DNA of 7,617 nt from Bacteroidota bacterium (GTDB taxonomy: Bacteria; Pseudomonadota; Alphaproteobacteria; Puniceispirillales; Puniceispirillaceae): contig JAACDV010000109.1 in the NCBI GenBank assembly GCA_009936825.1, positions 1 to 7,617 of the forward strand. Reading direction: 5' to 3'. This document shows positions 1 to 6,655 of the stretch, piece after piece. The translations under genes were made by a program, and so were the position numbers. A model generated the notes under the pieces. It was not told the DNA's origin. It ran no database searches and saw nothing but the letters and a program-made list of their open reading frames with translations. Numbering within the stretch: position 1 is the first letter of the stretch; each line of letters starts with the position of its first letter.

Positions 1-1
1 C

Positions 2-30
2 GAAGCTTTTAGATGCCAGAGAAGCTTTTA
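2..30. repeat. 19-bp direct repeat at the left edge
   Basis: The 10-mer GAAGCTTTTA occurs at 2-11 and again at 21-30, a period of 19 bp. It lies just downstream of the minus-strand hydantoinase stop. A related CGAAGCTT occurs at 2153-2160, beside the 18-bp array in the next intergenic gap. The array may continue to the left of the window. Confidence 0.45.
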
Positions 31-57
31 AAAAAATGATCAACCTAGAAAGTTTCT

Positions 58-2130
58 TTAGCTGGCGTGGCCGTCGGCGGTAGCATAAATCAATGCTTCG
101 ATAAACATTTCCCTATCCGCGTCCAGCGGAACCAGTTTGATATCATCGGTCATGGTTACGATAACATTGCTAGCACCGGCTTGATTTGCACGGTCTTCGG
201 CTAGCGTCTTAGCGGCGTCGCGCGCATAGGCCAAAGCGTCTTCTAAATCGGTCAAATCCTTTGGGCCAGTTGGCAGATGGATGCGAAATTTACCCTCAGT
301 AGGCTGCGTAACGGAAATCATTACGCGCTGGCGAACCGATCCGGCAGCGGCACCAACAGCGCCCGCAACATCAGCATGCGTTGGCACCGTTAACTCAACC
401 CCCATCAGGGCCGCGATGTTCGGGTAATGCGTTGCCGCTGAAGCACCAAGTGCGATTAATCCGGTGCTAAGGCCGAGCGAAATGCTAACAAGACCGGAAT
501 TAGGCGCCCCGCTAGATTTGGACCCGGAGCTAGATTTGGACCCGGTTCTAGATTTGAAAAGATTCGCTGCTGGCCTGCCACCGCTGCGATAAATACCGGC
601 TAGCAGCGGATTGCCGCTTGCTTGGCCTTCACCGGCACCATCATGCGCCAGCGCTGCATCCATCAGCGCGAGGCCGGTGCGCCGGTGCAATTCACCGAGT
701 GTGGCGTGGGCTAGATCCATGCTGGTTTCGGCAATAGCAACGCCAACACCATTTTTCTGGCGGGCCATCAGCGCGGCCCCAAGCTGGGCGGCCTCACCAT
801 CAAATTCAGAAAATTCACCTGTTACATGCAGCGCGTCGGTTGGCGTAAAGGCGGCAAGCGTCAGCAAACCGCGGCTAATCAGACGGTCCACCGCACCAAG
901 CGCCAGTTGTGTTCCGGCAATATCGCCAATCGCTGCCGGGCCAATCTCCAGCGCTTTTTCGGCAAGACGGGCCTCGGAGCGGGTCAGCCATGCTGGAATT
1001 CCGTCCGGCATCATCGGTATAACAAAACGCCCGTCTGTCGCCAGCGGAACGGCAATTGCCAGCTGTTCGGTCAGCTTGTCCACCGCGCCCGGCCATTGTG
1101 TTGCCAGCAGGGATAAGGGCACCGCCCGCCGCGGCCCCAACATTAATCCGCCGGCCGTGCCGCGGTTGACCGCCCGCACTTCACTATCGCCGCCCAACCC
1201 GCAGGTACGAATGTCAGCCGCCTCGACCATCGTCTGCCATCCACCCACCAGCGCACCGTCGGCTTTGAGCTGCGGCACGCCGTTTTGTAATAGGGCGATG
1301 TCAGTTGTTGTGCCCCCGATATCTGCGATTATGGCGGTGCGGGTGCCGGCCAGAAACGCAGCACCGGCAAGGCTGGCGGCCGGACCTGACAGTACGGTTC
1401 CAACCGGGCGCGAGCGGGCATATCCCACCTGAAGAAGCGATCCGTCACCCTTGACCACCATCATCGGGCAGGTCAGCCCCTGATTTTCCATGATCGAAAT
1501 GGTGGCGGTCACCAGCCGGTCCAGCAGATTAATCAGTCGGGCGTTTAAAACCGCGGTCAAGGCGCGGCGCGGCCCACCAAGCGATGATGATAGCTCGTGG
1601 CTGCATGTAACCGGAATGTCGGTCAGATCACGAAGTATGTCACGGGCTTTTGTTTCATGTGCGGGATTGCGTGTTGCAAAATGCCCGGCAACGGCAAAGG
1701 CAGACACCTCGTTCTTGGTCTGCGCCGCTGCCGCGCGGATGGCCGCCTCGTCAAGCACCGTCTGCGCGCTGCCATCTGCATTATGCCCGCCATTGATGAA
1801 AAAAACATCATCCTGACCAAGCGCCCGCGCCAAATCTGCGCGTTGCAAGGCGGCTGAATCAAAGCCGATCATTAGCAGGCAAACGCGCCCGCCAACTCCC
1901 TCAACAACGGCATTGGTTGCCAAAGTGGTGGAAAGTGACACCAGTCCGATATCACCAGCCTTGCCATCATAGGCATCAAGCACGCGCCGGATTGCCCCGC
2001 CAAGCCCGATCGATAAATCTTCACGGGTGGTTAAGGCTTTTCCTGTGGCAAGGACAGTTCCCGCTTCAGTATCTAGCAAAGCTGCGTCGGCGTAGGTGCC
2101 GCCGGTATCCAGCCCGATTACCAATGTCAT
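58..2130 (-). CDS. Hydantoinase/oxoprolinase family protein (HyuA-like)
   Basis: This 690-residue protein belongs to the hydantoinase A / 5-oxoprolinase family, cytosolic ATP-dependent enzymes that open cyclic amides such as hydantoins or 5-oxoproline. The first phosphate-binding motif of the ASKHA fold is at residues 8-12 (DTGGT), and the second is at 270-276 (DIGGTTT). SGPAAS at 248-253 and a late HADVAGAVGAA stretch are also typical. The N-terminal Hydant_A_N domain covers roughly residues 3-180 and the main domain roughly 195-480. A start at ATG 2130 fits the MTLVIGLDTGGT opening and has AGGG 7 nt upstream. Residues 525-541 are an odd Ser/Gly/Lys-rich segment coded by an 18-bp tandem repeat. 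It is the last gene of a possible four-gene minus-strand run. No HyuB partner is visible before the window ends, and the exact substrate cannot be read from the sequence. Confidence 0.85.
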   Translation of the reverse strand: MTLVIGLDTGGTYADAALLDTEAGTVLATGKALTTREDLSIGLGGAIRRVLDAYDGKAGDIGLVSLSTTLATNAVVEGVGGRVCLLMIGFDSAALQRADLARALGQDDVFFINGGHNADGSAQTVLDEAAIRAAAAQTKNEVSAFAVAGHFATRNPAHETKARDILRDLTDIPVTCSHELSSSLGGPRRALTAVLNARLINLLDRLVTATISIMENQGLTCPMMVVKGDGSLLQVGYARSRPVGTVLSGPAASLAGAAFLAGTRTAIIADIGGTTTDIALLQNGVPQLKADGALVGGWQTMVEAADIRTCGLGGDSEVRAVNRGTAGGLMLGPRRAVPLSLLATQWPGAVDKLTEQLAIAVPLATDGRFVIPMMPDGIPAWLTRSEARLAEKALEIGPAAIGDIAGTQLALGAVDRLISRGLLTLAAFTPTDALHVTGEFSEFDGEAAQLGAALMARQKNGVGVAIAETSMDLAHATLGELHRRTGLALMDAALAHDGAGEGQASGNPLLAGIYRSGGRPAANLFKSRTGSKSSSGSKSSGAPNSGLVSISLGLSTGLIALGASAATHYPNIAALMGVELTVPTHADVAGAVGAAAGSVRQRVMISVTQPTEGKFRIHLPTGPKDLTDLEDALAYARDAAKTLAEDRANQAGASNVIVTMTDDIKLVPLDADREMFIEALIYATADGHAS
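511..556. repeat. 18-bp tandem repeat inside the hydantoinase-like gene
   Basis: Two almost identical 18-bp units, GCTAGATTTGGACCCGG plus A or T, fill 511-528 and 529-546. A partial third unit (TCTAGATTTG) ends at 556. On the coding strand they give a six-residue period (SGSKSS-like) near residues 525-541. The period keeps the frame, so copy-number change would only lengthen or shorten a probable surface loop. Confidence 0.8.
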
Positions 2131-2158
2131 GATGATGCCCTGTTGTCCTTAACGAAGC

Positions 2159-2212
2159 TTCAGGTTTTACGCCCAGTTCAGGTTTTATGCCCAATTCAGG
2201 TTTTATACCTAG
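2159..2212. repeat. 18-bp tandem repeat, three copies, over the amidotransferase stop codon
   Basis: Three 18-bp units begin TTCAGGTTTTA: 2159-2176, 2177-2194 (TTCAGGTTTTATGCCCAA) and 2195-2212. The right-hand unit encodes the last residues and the TGA stop of the amidotransferase (minus strand). The other two lie in the 65-nt gap before the hydantoinase gene. Because the period is a multiple of three, each unit repeats the codons for Lys-Thr-stop in the same frame. Confidence 0.85.
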
Positions 2213-2981
2213 CGCGATGATTCGCGAAAAACTGTAAAATCCAGCCCGCGATGGTTACGCCCTCATGCTCGGTTTTCAGACCTTCAAGCGCACTCTCTAC
2301 ACGGTCGCTTCCCATTGAAAATTCACGAACCTCCATCAGCGCCTTGGTGTAATCTGGGGTAAATTCGGGATGCCCCTGCATGCAAAAAACATTATCGCCG
2401 ATGTAAAACATCGCATTTTCGCAAAAGGACGTGCTGCCAAAATGCGTTGCACCCGGGGGAAGGGCGACAACCTGATCCTGATGAATATGAATGAGACGCA
2501 CCTCATCGCTTGGAGAGCCCCCCCTATCTCTTGACCCGAGATCTCTTGGTCGGAGCCAGGGCGGGGGTGAGTTTAGGCGAACCTGATAAGGGCCCACACC
2601 CCAGCCATCATGCCATTTCTCGGCCTTGCCGCCAAGTGCATGGGCAATCACCTGATGTCCAAAGCACACGCCGACCAACGGCAGGTTGGCTGCGTGAATG
2701 TCATGCAAAAGATCCTGCAACGGCGCAATCCAGTCATAATCATTATAAACACCCGCCGCCGAGCCGGTGACCAGATAGCCGTCGTAAGCCTGAATGTCAC
2801 TTGGAAAAACGCCGTCAATTACCGGCACGGTGGTAAAGGTGAAATCCGCCCCTTTGACCCCGGAAAAATTCTTCTCTGGTCCCACTTGTTCAAACAGTGC
2901 GGCGAACATTTCTGGATAGCGGTCGAACTGATCCGCGATGGCGTCGTTGATCCGTCCGGTTTCAAGAATGGCTATTTTCAT
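2196..2981 (-). CDS. Class I glutamine amidotransferase (GMP synthase-like GATase1 domain protein)
   Basis: A stand-alone class I glutamine amidotransferase-like protein that would hydrolyse glutamine to supply ammonia, or act on a related gamma-glutamyl amide, in the cytosol. Counted from the upstream TTG at 2990, the nucleophile Cys109 sits in GVCFGHQ and the His207/Glu209 pair in MQGHPEF, so the triad is complete. I chose the ATG at 2981 because MKIAILETG is the usual opening of this family. The TTG three codons upstream is the alternative. Residues about 141-162 (SPPPWLRPRDLGSRDRGGSP) look like an insertion between two conserved stretches (GWGVGPYQVRL and EVRLIHIHQDQVV) and are coded by a palindromic, GC-rich segment. 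The C-terminal residues and stop lie in an 18-bp tandem repeat. The gene follows a small RHH gene by about 53 nt and precedes the hydantoinase-like gene by 65 nt. The substrate is unknown. Confidence 0.85.
   Translation of the reverse strand: MKIAILETGRINDAIADQFDRYPEMFAALFEQVGPEKNFSGVKGADFTFTTVPVIDGVFPSDIQAYDGYLVTGSAAGVYNDYDWIAPLQDLLHDIHAANLPLVGVCFGHQVIAHALGGKAEKWHDGWGVGPYQVRLNSPPPWLRPRDLGSRDRGGSPSDEVRLIHIHQDQVVALPPGATHFGSTSFCENAMFYIGDNVFCMQGHPEFTPDYTKALMEVREFSMGSDRVESALEGLKTEHEGVTIAGWILQFFANHRARYKT
2516..2570. repeat. Palindromic in-frame insertion within the amidotransferase gene
   Basis: A C7 run (2518-2524) and a G5 run (2563-2567) can pair as outer arms. Inside are GACC (2533-2536) pairing with GGTC (2548-2551) and the self-complementary GAGATCTC (2538-2545). 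ATCTCTTG is also repeated directly at 2526-2533 and 2541-2548 (15-bp period). The segment codes for a Pro/Arg/Gly-rich stretch that interrupts the conserved fold. It resembles in style the palindromic elements known from Rickettsia genes, but its membership in any named family is not shown. Confidence 0.5.
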
Positions 2982-3034
2982 CTGCTTCAAATCACCCGTT
3001 TATTTAAGAGGTCACGCTAGCAATCTGTTGGCGA

Positions 3035-3256
3035 TTAAAGTGTCCTGCAAGCGGCAGCCTTTTGTTTTAATGTTTCAAGAACAAACACCCGCACCGCCGA
3101 TGACAAGCCGCTGCGACGGGTGCGATCAATCTCGGTAATCAGTCCGGCTACAGATTGCCCGCGTTCACCGGCAATCTGGGAAAGCACATCCCAAAATTCA
3201 TCCTCAACCGAGAGGCTGGTCCGATGCCCGCGAATGCTAAGAGAGCGTTTTTTCAT
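3035..3256 (-). CDS. Small ribbon-helix-helix (RHH_4-like) DNA-binding protein
   Basis: A 73-residue protein with the pattern of the alphaproteobacterial RHH_4 family. It has a short beta strand (residues 3-9, RSLSIRG), the conserved HRTSLSVEDEFWDVL opening helix A at about 11-30, a turn with ERGQS, and helix B with SVAGLITEID at about 35-44. The family's SSAVRVFVLE stretch follows at about 52-61. Such proteins bind DNA as dimers and are usually regulators, but the target here is unknown. The ATG at 3256 lies 7 nt after the rlmD stop, which suggests translational coupling. No strong Shine-Dalgarno sequence is visible. The length is normal for the family. Confidence 0.85.
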   Translation of the reverse strand: MKKRSLSIRGHRTSLSVEDEFWDVLSQIAGERGQSVAGLITEIDRTRRSGLSSAVRVFVLETLKQKAAACRTL

Positions 3257-3263
3257 TGGTGCT

Positions 3264-4721
3264 TCAATTCGGTCTCATCTTTCGGCGAAGAGAAGTGGCA
3301 TCGCGCGTGAACGTTCCGACGAGTTCAACATGGCTAGTGAAACGAAACTGGTCAATCACCTGAAGATGTGTCAGGGCAAACCCCCCGCTTATTAGCGTCG
3401 CCGCATCGCGCGCAAAACTGGCAGGGTTGCAGGATACCATTGCGGCAATTTTTACGCTGCTATCAGCAAGATGGGCGCATTGTGCGGCGGCGCCACTACG
3501 CGGGGGATCAAGGATTACCGCGTCAAATTCAGATATGCTGGCGGCCATCATCGGCGCATTGGCAAGATCGGCGTTGATACAGGTTAGCTGAGCCCCCCTG
3601 CCAGCGGCATCAACCGCCGATTTCAATGCGGCAAGTGCCAGGCGGTCAGATTCAACCGCGGTCAAATGCCTGCGCCCATTAAGCAGTGGCAGGCTTAGGG
3701 TGCCGCACCCGCAGAAAAGATCGAGAACATGTCCGGCTTCACCAATGATGCCCGCTACTGCATTTTGCAACACGGTCTGCGCCTCAATTGTGGCTTGCAA
3801 AAACCCGCCCGGTGGCGGCGTGACCGTTATCTCGCCAAACCGAAGCCATGGCGCAGAGTGGGCAAAGAGCGTCAGCGGATCGGGGGTGTCATTATCAGCA
3901 ACCGAAAGGCGGGCAAGCGCATGATCGGCGGCCCAAACCGTCAATGCCTCCAGCACGCCATCATACCATCCAGCAGGTCCGCGCAACAAAAGACAAATTC
4001 CATTATCAAGACAATTAGCCACTGCATCGATATCGATACCGACAGGGAAATGCGCTTTCGCAAATGGCGTAAGCTGGTCCAGCAGTTTGGTGAGTTCGGG
4101 CCTTAATACGCTGCATCCTTCGGGCGTTATGATCCGGCTTGATCCCCGTTCCTGAAACCCCGCCACCACATCGTTTTGAAGGCGTTTTAGATGAAAAGTG
4201 GCCCGCCTACGGCTTTGGCGGGGTGAGACTTCGATCTCGCCAATCTCAGCCGGCTCAACCTTGGCGCGTTGCAGGTGAGCTTTGACATGCTGCATTTTCC
4301 AGTTGCGTACAGCGTCGTCCTGCCAATGCTGAAGTGTGCAACCGCCACAAACATGAAAAACAGCGCAATCAGGGTCACGGCGCTCTGGTGATGGCAATAT
4401 AATTTCACTTAATTCAGTGCTAATACCTTGGCCATTGATTGATATTGGCTGTGCCAATACACGCTCTCCCGGCAGGCTGCCGGGAACAAACACAGAATGA
4501 TCAGCCGAAACGTGGTTGTGCGTATAGCGCGCTTTGCCAACCCCATCACCACGCCCGCCAACATGCGTTATCTCTAGGTCAATAGGCGGGGCGTTGCGCG
4601 CTAGACGCGCTCCAGATTCGCGGCCGGAATTGCGGGACCGAGATCGTCCACCAGCCCCTTTATCTGCTTTGCGGCTTTTACTGCGCTGTTTATATGGCCT
4701 GCGATCAATTTTTTGCGTCAT
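3264..4721 (-). CDS. rlmD: 23S rRNA (uracil-C5)-methyltransferase, RlmD/RumA type
   Basis: A 485-residue SAM-dependent RNA methyltransferase that places a methyl group on C5 of a uracil in 23S rRNA (U1939 in E. coli numbering). A basic, Arg/Lys/Ser-rich tail (1-45) is followed by a TRAM-like domain (about 46-105). Four cysteines expected to hold an Fe-S cluster are Cys119, Cys125, Cys128 (CxxxxxCGGC) and Cys203. The methyltransferase domain shows GFLQA (307-310), SAM motif DLFCGCG (334-340), DPPRSG (405-410), catalytic Cys431 in SCNPASFARD, and SHVELV with the probable general base Glu466. The TRAM domain together with the cysteine cluster favours RlmD over TrmA or RlmC. It is the first gene of the host-like minus-strand run and starts 55 nt after the repressor stop, so its promoter lies in that gap or within the repressor gene. 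Confidence 0.92.
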   Translation of the reverse strand: MTQKIDRRPYKQRSKSRKADKGAGGRSRSRNSGRESGARLARNAPPIDLEITHVGGRGDGVGKARYTHNHVSADHSVFVPGSLPGERVLAQPISINGQGISTELSEIILPSPERRDPDCAVFHVCGGCTLQHWQDDAVRNWKMQHVKAHLQRAKVEPAEIGEIEVSPRQSRRRATFHLKRLQNDVVAGFQERGSSRIITPEGCSVLRPELTKLLDQLTPFAKAHFPVGIDIDAVANCLDNGICLLLRGPAGWYDGVLEALTVWAADHALARLSVADNDTPDPLTLFAHSAPWLRFGEITVTPPPGGFLQATIEAQTVLQNAVAGIIGEAGHVLDLFCGCGTLSLPLLNGRRHLTAVESDRLALAALKSAVDAAGRGAQLTCINADLANAPMMAASISEFDAVILDPPRSGAAAQCAHLADSSVKIAAMVSCNPASFARDAATLISGGFALTHLQVIDQFRFTSHVELVGTFTRDATSLRRKMRPN

Positions 4722-4776
4722 TTCAAGTCCATTTCAAAGCTTGCCCATGGAATTCGGGCCATAGAATTCAAAATTT

Positions 4777-5544
4777 CTACAAAGGCCGGGCAAACCACAC
4801 CACACGGCCAACAATATGAACCTCGTCGAAACGCCGCTGATAATTGGTATAGGCAGGATTGTCCGTCGACAGGCGAAGCATTTGCGGCGATGTGTTGGGC
4901 ACCGCGTCAACTCGCTTTGCCACCAGTCCGACACCATCGTCAAGGACGAAAATTCCAGGTGGCGAAGGCTGGGTGCGGTTTGAATCAATCATGACCAGAT
5001 CGCCGTCTTCCAGCGTTGGTGCCATCGAGTCACCGGTAATCGAAATAAGCTGTAAGCCAACCGCAGGTGCGGTGGTTATCCGCCGCAGCATTGAATCGGG
5101 AAACCCAATTTGGGCATTGGCCGCCTTATTGTCATTGCCAACCATTCGGCTGTCAGCGCTGGAGCGCTCATCAAGTAGCGGAATAGCGATATTTGCCGGC
5201 TGGTTGTTGCTGTTGAGCTGGCCCACACGATGGGGTTCCGGGTCAAACCCGCCATAGCTGGCATTAGGAGGGGTTAGACTAGGTTCGGCGAGCCGGGCGT
5301 GCGAAACACCAGCCAATGCTGCCAGCTGATGGCGCACAACCTCGGGAAGATGGCGCGGGGAACCGCGGTAAAGATATTGTTGTAAATAAGCATCATTACG
5401 GCCAACAGCGCGCGAGGCATCTTTTAATGACAGGCCAGCTATCTGGAGCGCGTTACAAAGGGCGCGGCGCGGCGCATCAAGCTTATCGGTGCGGTTGTTT
5501 CGCTTTCGCTGTTTGATGGATTGACTGCTCTTCTGGATGTTCAT
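4777..5544 (-). CDS. S24-family (LexA/CI-like) phage-type repressor
   Basis: A 255-residue repressor. A basic N-terminal tail leads into a helix-turn-helix domain (about 26-85, LSLKDASRAVGRNDAYLQQYL), then a linker (about 86-155) and a C-terminal S24 peptidase-like dimerisation domain (about 158-255). The serine/lysine dyad is present: Ser173 in GDSMAPT and Lys210 in LVAKRVD. GDLVMID and GRVVWF are further family marks. No Ala-Gly or Cys-Gly bond is seen at the usual distance before Ser173 (the region 120-140 reads IPLLDERSSAD), so self-cleavage is doubtful. The gene diverges from the DUF6362 gene across a 158-nt region with operator-like dyads. It most likely represses that gene, the terminase genes and perhaps itself. 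ATG 5544 is the chosen start, with a weak GGGC upstream. Confidence 0.88.
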   Translation of the reverse strand: MNIQKSSQSIKQRKRNNRTDKLDAPRRALCNALQIAGLSLKDASRAVGRNDAYLQQYLYRGSPRHLPEVVRHQLAALAGVSHARLAEPSLTPPNASYGGFDPEPHRVGQLNSNNQPANIAIPLLDERSSADSRMVGNDNKAANAQIGFPDSMLRRITTAPAVGLQLISITGDSMAPTLEDGDLVMIDSNRTQPSPPGIFVLDDGVGLVAKRVDAVPNTSPQMLRLSTDNPAYTNYQRRFDEVHIVGRVVWFARPL

Positions 5545-5634
5545 CTGCCCGACTAATATCCCTAATTTTTTGAGGTTTTACGATGATACGAGGTGCCATT
5601 TTTGTAGAAAAGGGAAACTGCTTCTTGATCATGA

Positions 5635-5648
5635 TAGGAAAATTCCTA
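5635..5648. promoter_or_regulatory. Candidate repressor operator O1 (TAGGAA-AA-TTCCTA)
   Basis: TAGGAAAATTCCTA has perfect 6-bp inverted arms around AA and ends next to the proposed -35 box of the rightward gene. A near copy occurs at 6320-6333. Position and repetition suggest an operator for the adjacent S24 repressor; no binding is shown. Confidence 0.55.
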
Positions 5649-5692
5649 ATTTAAGGCAAGTACTACTCTACAACTTATAAAACATCAAATTA

Positions 5693-5699
5693 GGGGAGA
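5693..5699 (+). promoter_or_regulatory. Ribosome binding site of the DUF6362 gene, overlapped by a CCTAATTT-type site
   Basis: GGGGAGA, a few nt before ATG 5703, is the strongest Shine-Dalgarno sequence in the window and fixes the start. It is fused to the inverted half-site AAATTAGG (5687-5694), so a protein bound there would sit on the translation start region of the DNA. Confidence 0.6.
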
Positions 5700-5702
5700 G
5701 AC

Positions 5703-6284
5703 ATGCAACACTTAAGAGTAAATTCTGACGCATTGTCAAAGTCGCGTAAACGCGCCGTTAAAATTTCAGCGGCTAAAGTTTCGAATACAAAAAATTATGG
5801 TGTGGGCGCCGCAGCCGGTCCCCGTCTTGGCAAGGGGTGCCCCGGTGATGGCGTCAGTAAAACGCAACTGACGGCTCTTGTTGAGCGGCTGGCAGATGCG
5901 GCGCAAACCTTGCGTAATCTGCCGCAAGATAATCGCACTGGACCCGCTGGAGTGCACAGCGCCTGGCCAGAAATGATGCGTTCAACGCGATTTGCCGTGT
6001 CGGGAACGCGCGGCCAGTCGCGTCCGCGCCCGTCGCCTAATGCCATCGATGATCTGGACAATGTTGCCGAATTACTGTGGCAAGTGACACCGCGTCAACG
6101 CCAAATGCTATGGGCGCGCGCTTGTGGTGTACGGTGGGCTGAACTTGGCCAGCGTTATCGCCGAAGCCGAGCAACGCTGAATCGTGATTATCATCTGGCC
6201 CTGACAACCTTGCTCCTGATTGATCATAATCAAACTGCCAGAAACAGGAGCATCAAAACAATACCTTCACCTTTGGTTGAATGA
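5703..6284 (+). CDS. DUF6362 family protein, probable phage-associated helix-turn-helix protein
   Basis: A 193-residue protein. The first 55 residues are basic and look disordered. Residues about 57-178 match the layout I know for DUF6362: LVERLADAAQTLRNLP, then HSAWPEMMR, a linker with SPNAIDDLDN, LLWQVTPRQRQMLWARACGVRW, and a final helix-turn-helix-like part (about 143-172, GVRWAELGQRYRRSRATLNRDY) resembling sigma-70 region 4. Proteins of this family occur in alphaproteobacterial prophages near terminase genes; their role is unknown. Here the gene is the first rightward gene, under an operator-like dyad and with a strong Shine-Dalgarno site. By inference it could be a regulator that turns on the packaging genes. 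A DNA-packaging accessory is the alternative. Confidence 0.75.
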   Translation: MQHLRVNSDALSKSRKRAVKISAAKVSNTKNYGVGAAAGPRLGKGCPGDGVSKTQLTALVERLADAAQTLRNLPQDNRTGPAGVHSAWPEMMRSTRFAVSGTRGQSRPRPSPNAIDDLDNVAELLWQVTPRQRQMLWARACGVRWAELGQRYRRSRATLNRDYHLALTTLLLIDHNQTARNRSIKTIPSPLVE

Positions 6285-6319
6285 TTTCGGCTATAAATCA
6301 CTTAACATTTGAGACAAAA

Positions 6320-6338
6320 TAGGATATTTCCTATCCTA
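6320..6338. promoter_or_regulatory. Candidate repressor operator O2 upstream of the terminase genes
   Basis: TAGGATATTTCCTATCCTA contains the O1-like 14-mer TAGGATATTTCCTA (6320-6333) and also a perfect 7-bp inverted repeat TAGGATA/TATCCTA around TTTCC. A further CCTAATTT lies at 6429-6436. It lies in the 224-nt gap between the DUF6362 stop and the terminase small subunit. Confidence 0.5.
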
Positions 6339-6362
6339 CGCTGAAATATAAAAGATAAATTC

Positions 6363-6394
6363 AGGCCGTTGGCTCTAACCGGCGGCCTTAATTT
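6363..6394 (+). terminator. Possible intrinsic terminator after the DUF6362 gene
   Basis: The arms AGGCCG (6363-6368) and CGGCCT (6383-6388) pair perfectly and extend inward by two G-T and two G-C pairs, around the loop CTCTAA. The following TAATTT is only a weak U tract, so termination may be partial. On the other strand the stem is followed by GAATTTATCTTTT, so it might also work in reverse. Confidence 0.5.
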
Positions 6395-6508
6395 GTGACG
6401 CCCCTTAGCACCTAGCCCATTCTTAGAACCTAATTTTCAGCATGAATCTCAAACATTAATCTCCGATAAGAATCTCGCCTGCGGATTTAGACTGCTGGTG
6501 TTGACATA

Positions 6509-6655
6509 TTGCTATCCAATGAGGACGCCAAGATCGCCATAAAAATAACCGCACCAAACCAGGCTGATGAAGGGAACTGGCAGGCATTTTTTCTGCGTGA
6601 TCTGCGGGGTACTGGCAATGTCAGCGCTGCCGCGCGTGCGTCGGGCAAATGTCGT
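6509..6655 (+). pseudogene. terS: N-terminal part of the terminase small subunit, in the shifted frame
   Basis: This reading frame carries the expected beginning of a phage small terminase: WQAFFLRDLRGTGNVSAAARASGKCRSF, the helix-turn-helix that recognises packaging DNA. After the T5 run at 6658-6662 the family-like sequence continues only in the -1 frame (LYEHRRRDKEFA). The frame opens after a TAG at 6488. TTG 6509 is the first usable start, without a clear Shine-Dalgarno site, so the start is uncertain. Read alone, this frame drifts into unrelated sequence. The approximate end given is where similarity leaves this frame. Confidence 0.65.

Larger units (their letters stand above)
5545..5702. 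promoter_or_regulatory. Divergent control region between repressor and DUF6362 gene
   Basis: This AT-rich, 158-nt intergenic region must hold the promoters of two divergent genes. Rightward, a weak promoter may be TTAAGG (5651-5656) with an 18-nt spacer to TTATAA (5675-5680). Leftward, TATCAT-like boxes are present but unconvincing. The 8-mer CCTAATTT occurs at 5561-5568 and 5645-5652, and inverted at 5687-5694. A full dyad lies at 5635-5648. ATCATGAT (5628-5635) is a further small palindrome. Confidence 0.65.

Noticed and set aside
30..57. T-rich stretch after the hydantoinase stop (minus strand) as a terminator
   Set aside because: There is a T7 run, but no convincing GC stem before it, and the window ends too soon to see more.
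611..1432. Long plus-strand open frame (273 codons) opposite the hydantoinase-like gene
   Set aside because: It lies wholly within a well-supported minus-strand gene, and its Ser/Pro/Ala-rich product shows no family motif; it is a shadow frame.
3729..4106. Plus-strand open frame opposite rlmD
   Set aside because: The minus-strand frame has all RlmD motifs through this stretch; the reverse frame shows none.
4750..4769. GAATTC repeated at 4750-4755 and 4764-4769, able to form a small hairpin between the repressor and rlmD
   Set aside because: The stem is only 6 bp and AT-rich, with no T run on either strand, so a terminator or attachment site is not supported.
6501..6506. TTGACA just before the terS start as a -35 box
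   Set aside because: It is a perfect hexamer, but the matching -10 would fall inside the coding start and no good box is found at 17 nt; left as a curiosity.
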